DNA of 64,000 nt from Phytoseiulus persimilis. Taxonomy: Eukaryota > Arthropoda > Arachnida > Mesostigmata > Phytoseiidae. The stretch covers positions 15,744,745-15,808,744 of the forward strand of contig CM075102.1 in the NCBI GenBank assembly GCA_037576195.1, in the 5' to 3' direction. The stretch's first letter is position 1, and every line of letters starts with the position of its first letter. Both the position numbers and the translations under genes were made by a program. A model generated the notes under the pieces. It did not search any database and was not told where the DNA came from. It saw nothing but the letters and a program-made list of their open reading frames with translations. Of this stretch, positions 57,994 through 64,000 are shown in pieces.

Positions 57994-58951
57994 CAGATGA
58001 CTGTCGAAGACGTCACTCGAGACTGTTCGCTGGCGGAATCTACTTAAAGCTCGGGATCCGGGGGGAAGAAAATCACCACGTGTGAGAACCCGAAGCAGAC
58101 CGGCAGCAAAAGGAGGAGGTCTGGTGACAACTCGACTCAGATGGAAAATCTTCTTCGCCTTCGAGACTCGTGCAGAGGAGGGAAAAGGCCGATTTCGAGT
58201 TAACTCAACACACTAATCGTAGAAGCATGGATTGCTCCGAGATTGGTTTCCGTTTATTTACAAGATAGAAACACAACACTATCGGTAGAAACAATGCCGG
58301 AAACCTACCGAGGTTCCTTCAGCAGCTTGATAGGGATCCATCTGATCAGTCCGCTATGGATCAATATCTTTCTACGAGTTTCATCTGCCGCGGCCAGAGT
58401 TTGGGAACCATGCGATCTGCATTGATATCGGATGACCCTACCGAATGAATCTTCCTATTCCTAGATAAATTCCAGAGTCCGGATATTGCTTCCTCAGGTG
58501 CTGGATATGTTTGACTCCTTTTCGTCCGAATAGCCTACTGATACGTTCATTCTCCTGCTTTTGATTGATGGATCGATAGGTGGGAGCTGGATATTGTCGT
58601 CGTCGTCTTCACAATATTTTACAAAATGAGGTTCATACAACTTGTCCTCTACAACAAGCCAAGCTTCCAGTTCGCTTCAACAACACTTTGATTATCTAGC
58701 GTTCCTCGATTGAACTATGCTGATCGACAGCTTCTAAATATTATTGTTCTCCCTAGTACATCTCCCGGCTCATGTATTATTTGCGTATCCAAAAGGGGAA
58801 GTAGAAGTGTTGTAAACTGATTGAACGGGATGATTGATACGTGGTCGAGAGTTGATTTTCATCTAGAAAGCCTTTGATTGTGTAGCCACATGCCCCGAGT
58901 CTTGATGCGAACGCTGAGCCCGCGTTTTGAAGTCGCGACACCTCGCAGCCA
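57994..58951. other. intergenic sequence and Caskin 3' UTR
   Basis: The right part should be the 3' UTR of the minus-strand Caskin gene. A weak AATAAT signal lies near 58780-58790 in gene orientation. No other gene is supported. Confidence 0.35.
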
Positions 58952-61900
58952 CTAGTCCAGCATTGCATCTAACTGATCCGTTAGACTCGAGAGCATGTGT
59001 TCGATATCTTGGATGACCTTCGGTGTTTCGGGTACCCTGCGCGGATTTTTGGCGGGCAGTCTCATCGGAACCGGTGGTGAGTTGTTCGGCTCTTCGACGT
59101 TACGCGGATTTCGAGGCGGTACGTCAGGAGGTCGACTGCGCGGATGCGGAACGGGGGGAGCCGCAGTGCCGGCCGTCGTGGCACTGTCCTTGGCCTCTTT
59201 CCGGACCGAATTACGTCTGGGCACGGCTGGCGAAGAGTTCACGCTGTTGCCGGCCGACGTTTTGGCACAGACCTCGAATATCCTCCTCGCCGAACTCACA
59301 AGACCCTCTCGCTGGTCCTCCAGCGCCTCCCGAATCTCGATGATCTTCTTGTCCTTCTCGGACTCCTTGCTCACGTTGAGATTGCCGAACTTGTTGTCGA
59401 ACTCGGCCTGAGCGGCTTGCAACTGCGCCGCGTCGAGAACGGAAGTTGGAACCCTGTTGACTCCGTTTTGTTGATGAAAGGCCGCTGCGCCCTTGCTGAC
59501 CTCGCTCACCGAGGTCCTGCGCTGATTGTCACCAACGTTATTGCTACGTGCGGAGGGCAGGCCGGCGTCGCTTTTACGATGCGGTCTGTCCTCAAGATTG
59601 ATGACCTTCGTTTCGACCCCGATCGTGCTGAAGAACTTGTTCTGAATCACGGGTTCAGTCTTCGTCGACCGAGCGATCTCGTACGGGCGCTCCTTGTTTA
59701 GGTTGTTGATGGCGGTAATGGGCAAGGCGGTTGCGCCCGGAAAGGCGGCCGCGGCCCCGACTGAAGCTTCTAATTTCACTTCGATCGTTTTGACTTGTTC
59801 GACTTTCGTGGGTACTGATGGAGTTGCTGCTGACGAAGGCAACGACGACGAAGATTTCGATGTTGTTGACGATGACGACGATGATGTGGCCGTTGTGGTG
59901 GATGTTGACGCTTGTGAGAGATTCCTCTCGACCGTCGGACCGGCGACGTCTGAAGCCGCTGCTTTCTCGTTACGCTTCCTCTCCAAGAATTCCTTATCTA
60001 CGTTTTTCTCGATTTTACTCAGGAGAGCGGTGAAAGGGTTCGTGTCGTAATCGTTCGCGTCGTCTTCAACCGCTCCCGCACTGTTGGGCGTCGGTTCCAT
60101 AACTGACGCCTGAATGCACTCCTGCAGCGATCTGATCTCTTTGTCGATTGAAGCGCCGTTGCTGATGTGCACGGATTGATTGCTGCCGTGGCTGTTCATC
60201 CGCCGTGCAGTGTCCTGGGATGGTGTTTTTCCCGTGTCGCTCGCGTCAGAGCCGCAGCTCTGCTGCTCGGCCTTGGTATTGAGCTTCCTGGCGCCCGTCT
60301 TGGTTTCGTCCTTCCTCTCACTTTTCTTCCGAACGGACTCCAGTTTCGCTAGGAACTTTTCTCGCTCAAGATCGGCGTCGCTCTTCGCCGGCGCCGCCGT
60401 CCCTCCCGCTCCTCCTGCCTGCTTCAGCCGATCCTGACCGGGCTTTGTAGGTGCTGCAGCTGTTAGAGGGCTTCCAGTAGAAGCCTGGTGGTTTCTCTGT
60501 TTAAGCTTCATTTTGAGTTCGCTCTGCATTGCGTGGTTAAGTTCGATCACCTGCGGCGCCACCTGCGAAACGTCCCCGGACGGTAACGGAGATTTTTCCC
60601 TCTGGGGTGCAGATGGCTTGGTAGGTGTCGGTGGTGGCTCGGGTGGCGGTGGTCTGGGAATCTGGTTGGGTGAGGAAAGCTGAAGAGCTAGCGCCGGCTC
60701 GTCATCTACGTTGTCCAACTGATCCTCGCGAGTGTCCAATGTGAAACGAGAGGTCAGACTTTGAACACAGGTCGCGAACGCGGTGTCGCCGACGTCGTGC
60801 GCTTTGACGACACCGGACGACATGAGCCGTTTGGGGGGTATAGGGCCCTGTGGAAGGAGGGGAGTTTTATTCTCCGCGAGTGAGAGGAGCATAAATTCTC
60901 CGGCTTACTGAATCGCGGTCCCCTCGTTTCGCGAGCGGCGCGGCGGGGTAGGGTTTGAATGGCGGCCAGACACGTACCTGACCCGCGAGCAAGTCAGGCT
61001 TAGAGATATCTTCGCCGTCCAATGAGATCTGGTCTCTTATGGAAACAGTTGACGTCCCCTGAACCTTCGCCACTGGTCGGGCCTTTATCAGTCCCCTCGG
61101 GCGATTTAGAGTTGAAGTTCCCTCGATGAGCTGACTCTGATCCGCCATCATCTGCGTTCGCCAGCTGTTCACCATGTCGTACCTGCGGAAATTTGAGCTG
61201 TTAGGCGCCGGAACGAGCTCCTGCAGTTCGGTCGATTTAGAAGAGTTTCAGACAGATGGAGGAGTCGCTGCGAGCGATGGTCCATCGCTCACCATTCGAA
61301 GTTCTGTTCTAGGCTCTCGAGGGACCGGCCTCGGAGAGATTGTTGTTGCGCAAACATGTTGTCGGTCTGCTGCTGCCACGCGAAATACATCTGCTCGTCG
61401 AGGTCCTGCTTATGGAGATCGGTTCCTGAATTCACCTGGCGCAGGATGGGGTATGTGAACGAGTCGGTTTGAGAGACCGAATGCTGCAACGGCGGCATCG
61501 TTGTCCATTGCTGGTCGAACTGATCGGGCGGCACCGCTGTAAAGGACAACGGTTTCCTGAGCGAAATTGAACGCTCGGCCTCTCGAACTGACGCGATAGT
61601 TCACTAGCGAGCAGAGCGAGAGGAATCGACGTTCCAATCAGATCGGAGCTAGCGTGCGCGAAACTTACGAACGGTTATCGGTCTCGCGTGAGGGTTGCCC
61701 AAGTCAATCGACGAGTGACGCGCGAGAGACTGATGCGATGAAGATGAAGGAGGTATGGGCCGAAACGCCGGTTGGAAGCGGGGAAAGTTCTTGATTTTTC
61801 TGATGGCTAAGGTGAGTTTCTTTTGATGCCCTGCGATAGAAAAGCGGAATCCTCAGAGCTGCTCCTGGTACGATCTCCCCGAGGAAAGGCCATCGTTTCC

Positions 61901-63436
61901 GGAATAATATCCGAAATCCATCTCGCATGCCCTATTCCGCCTGAAGTCACGGGCTCGCGTCGTTGCATGTGGGGAGTTTCCCAGGAACTCCGGCTCCCAG
62001 GTCTCAACACACTCACCAAGTTTCCTGATGCCTATGTCATCGATATCTTCCCAGGTCAGTTCGGCGACTTTGTCGACAGAGTCGTATCCCTGAGACACGA
62101 GCGTTGTTTCATATTCTTCAAGACGTAGAAGTTTCAACAAGAGTGAGAGACTGTCCGGCTTGTAGTCTGCAAAGGAAAAGTCATTTTCCATGAGAGCTCC
62201 ATCTATTCAGTTCATCAGTCGCACGATATGGAGGTGTCGAATTCCTGAGTCCGGGGCGAACCGTGCGCTCCTGATCGACGTGGGCTTCAGAGCGATTGGC
62301 TCCCGAGCACTCGGATTTCGAAGAGGCGTTTTCTCAAACGAACGAAACTCCGAACGACGTCGGTTTCTCTTTGACGAAGTATCGTGAGCGCGAGTGGAAC
62401 TCGAACTTGCATCGTCCTCCACCGAGAACCGCTTTCGGGGAATTTCCCTGCCCACTGACACCGGATCGAGCAAAACAACGGAAATTATTGACAATCATGA
62501 AGGCGGAATTCATGCGGAGCGATACAGCCCTTTTGTCGAACAGTTGCGGAACAGACACCCCGAGTCGTTCAGGCTGTAGCTGAGGCCGAGCCGTTTCTTT
62601 TCAATGTCCTGAGGCTCGTGGCAACGCTCGAGCCTCGTCTTTTATAGCTTCGGCAACATCCCGCAGCCACCGTAAACAACGGGAACGTTCGGTCGGACCG
62701 AGAGAGTCGGAAAACCTCTCTGGGGACGACTTCGCCGCTCCACTTCTCCCCGTTCATACTTTCTCGTTGCGAAACTCATACGTTGCTGTGAGCTCCGGTC
62801 TCACTCCTTCCGTCATCGGAAAGTGATTCTTCGGGGATTTCCGTCATCCAGAATACGCCGTTCTCGGCTCGGTCGAGTTTTGTCTCCTCTCAGAGAGCGA
62901 GGTCGTTTGTCAAACGTAGAAGATTCCCGGAGACCTTCCTCTGCGTCTGGATTCGAAGCTCCCCTCTCGGAGGAGTTTTTCCCTATCGGCTTCTCGTGAA
63001 TAAATCACTGGGGTCGGCGCACCTCTCGGGAAAACGAAACAGCGGCGTCCCGTAATCCCATGAAGCTCCCCGGCTCCAACATCTCCTTATCCCGTCGTTA
63101 GGTCCCTCCGTGCGGTTCCCTCTCCCCAGACCCTGTGGCCCTGTGAGCTGTGTACCGCCAACCCCGTAAGTTCCCTCATTCGATGCCCGCGATCATCCCA
63201 GGCCGAGCGGTGGGTCGCGTCCCCGGTCCCCTACCTGGGATGCCATCGGAAATGTTGAGCTTCGATATCTCGGTGAAGAGCTTTCGTCGGTGAGTGGGTT
63301 TCGTGATGCCGATGGCCGTGAGGTCCTCGGGTGTCATCCTCGATATCGTTGGCATGTCATAGCCTGAGTTTACGAACAGTGAGAGGTACTCCTCGAAGTG
63401 TATGCTGCGGAGCCACTGCCCGAGGATCTCCTGATC
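58952..63436 (-). CDS. ckn: Caskin, C-terminal half (five exons; continues beyond the window)
   Basis: Exons on the minus strand are 63436-63235, 62166-62017, 61536-61293, 61182-60978 and 60847-58952. Phases match throughout, giving 898 residues plus the stop. Two SAM domains come first. SAM1 includes ILGQWLRSIHFEEYLSLF and ISRMTPEDLTAIGITKP; SAM2 includes LLKLLRLEEYETTL and VAELTWEDIDDIGIRKLG. Motifs and order match Caskin, a scaffold with ankyrin repeats, an SH3 domain and tandem SAM domains that form polymers. A Gln-rich linker and a long Pro/Ser-rich tail follow, ending in VIQDIEHMLSSLTDQLDAML. Caskins act at synapses and in axon guidance with LAR-type phosphatases and Abl; this is known from the family. 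The N-terminal exons are off the right edge. Confidence 0.93.
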
Positions 63437-64000
63437 CTGGAAGAGGAAAACCTGAGTTAGACGGGCGGGCGAGCGGGCATTCGCTGCCCCGTGACGAGTG
63501 AGATGAGCGATGGTCGCAGTGTCGTTCTTTCGCGAACGGCGACGGACTTTTTTTTGTGACGTGCGCGATGGTGCCATCATATAAAATATGGCTCTCGTGG
63601 AGAGACGAGCCCAGTGGACAACCACTGGGCCAGACAACGAAACGGCCGCGGAACGACCGGGCATTGAGGTCTGGCCGTATCACGCCATCGACGTGAAGTT
63701 GGCTCGTATGTTGGGCCTGCTCGGGCGCGGTCGGCTCACGGCACGTTTCACTCCGTCCAATTTACGATTCTAATAGAAGTGTCAACCTCGGCGCTTTTTC
63801 GTTCCGGTTACGTCTTGTGGGCTCGATCGTTCGCTCGCATCGATCAAAATACCGCCGCGGTGTTCTCGCCGAGCACGGAATAGAAACGCTAAATAAACAG
63901 AGCTCCACCGGGGGAAACAGCCCACGGCTGTTCCCCCGTAGACTTCGTCCATCAACTATTCTCTGGACTCGCTCCCGGGGCGCTTTTCTTCTCGTGCCCC
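63437..64000 (-). other. intron of Caskin at the window edge
   Basis: The sequence upstream of the SAM1 acceptor (cctcttccag) shows no further in-phase exon. It should be intron leading to the SH3/ankyrin part outside the window. A short hairpin with arms CCCAGTGG/CCACTGGG lies near 63610-63630. Confidence 0.6.

Noticed and set aside
59144..59701. 185-codon plus-strand open frame and neighbours
   Set aside because: They are shadows of the final Caskin exon, whose minus-strand frame ends in the conserved Caskin-like tail.
1..64000. Bacterial features (operons, CRISPR array, riboswitches)
   Set aside because: The window is clearly eukaryotic; no direct-repeat/spacer array or bacterial gene order is present.

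Overview
This window looks like nuclear DNA of an arthropod, most likely a chelicerate (mite or tick-like). The evidence is indirect: metazoan genes with GT-AG introns mostly of 40-200 bp, near-balanced base composition, a BAMBI-type pseudoreceptor, delta-sarcoglycan and Caskin (all animal-specific), AATAAA poly(A) signals, and decayed LINE and hAT transposons. There are no bacterial operons, ribosome binding sites or CRISPR arrays. The species cannot be named from the sequence alone.

Layout. (1) 3.7-11.5 kb, plus strand: a three-exon BAMBI homologue, a kinase-less TGF-beta/BMP pseudoreceptor, with a 6.8-kb first intron. (2) 14.3-16.7 kb, minus: a six-exon WIPI4/WDR45 autophagy beta-propeller whose second intron is GC-AG. 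(3) 18.2-20.2 kb: a LINE fragment and an inverted pair of minisatellite arrays. (4) 20.75-24.5 kb, plus: a nine-exon type I membrane glycoprotein resembling TMEM130, convergent with (5) 26.2-28.6 kb, minus: a six-exon delta/gamma-sarcoglycan. (6) 32.3-46.5 kb: a repeat-rich block. It holds a complete hAT MITE with target-site duplication, a partial duplicate of the GMP reductase gene, a decayed LINE, a possible hAT transposase relic and three fold-back structures. Embedded in it is an intact, single-exon GMP reductase (41.6-42.6 kb). (7) 48.9-52.1 kb, minus: a 1010-residue type II membrane protein with a long mucin-like extracellular tail; two unassigned exon candidates (hydrophobic tail, SEA-like) lie downstream on the same strand. 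(8) 53.3-57.9 kb: three small secreted-protein genes that I assembled by splice phase, one of them a GGY-repeat protein, with a further fold-back between them. (9) 58.9 kb to the right edge, minus: the 3' half of Caskin (two SAM domains and a proline-rich tail), whose ankyrin/SH3 part would lie beyond the window.

The genes do not form one pathway. They touch BMP signalling, autophagy, the dystrophin-sarcoglycan complex, purine salvage and synaptic or axonal scaffolding. The most unusual signals are five long inverted repeats within about 35 kb, the breakpoint of the GMP reductase duplication (a perfect 17-bp palindrome next to transposon-end-like sequence), the compact group of small secreted genes, and perfect CRE sites upstream of TATA-like boxes at two promoters.
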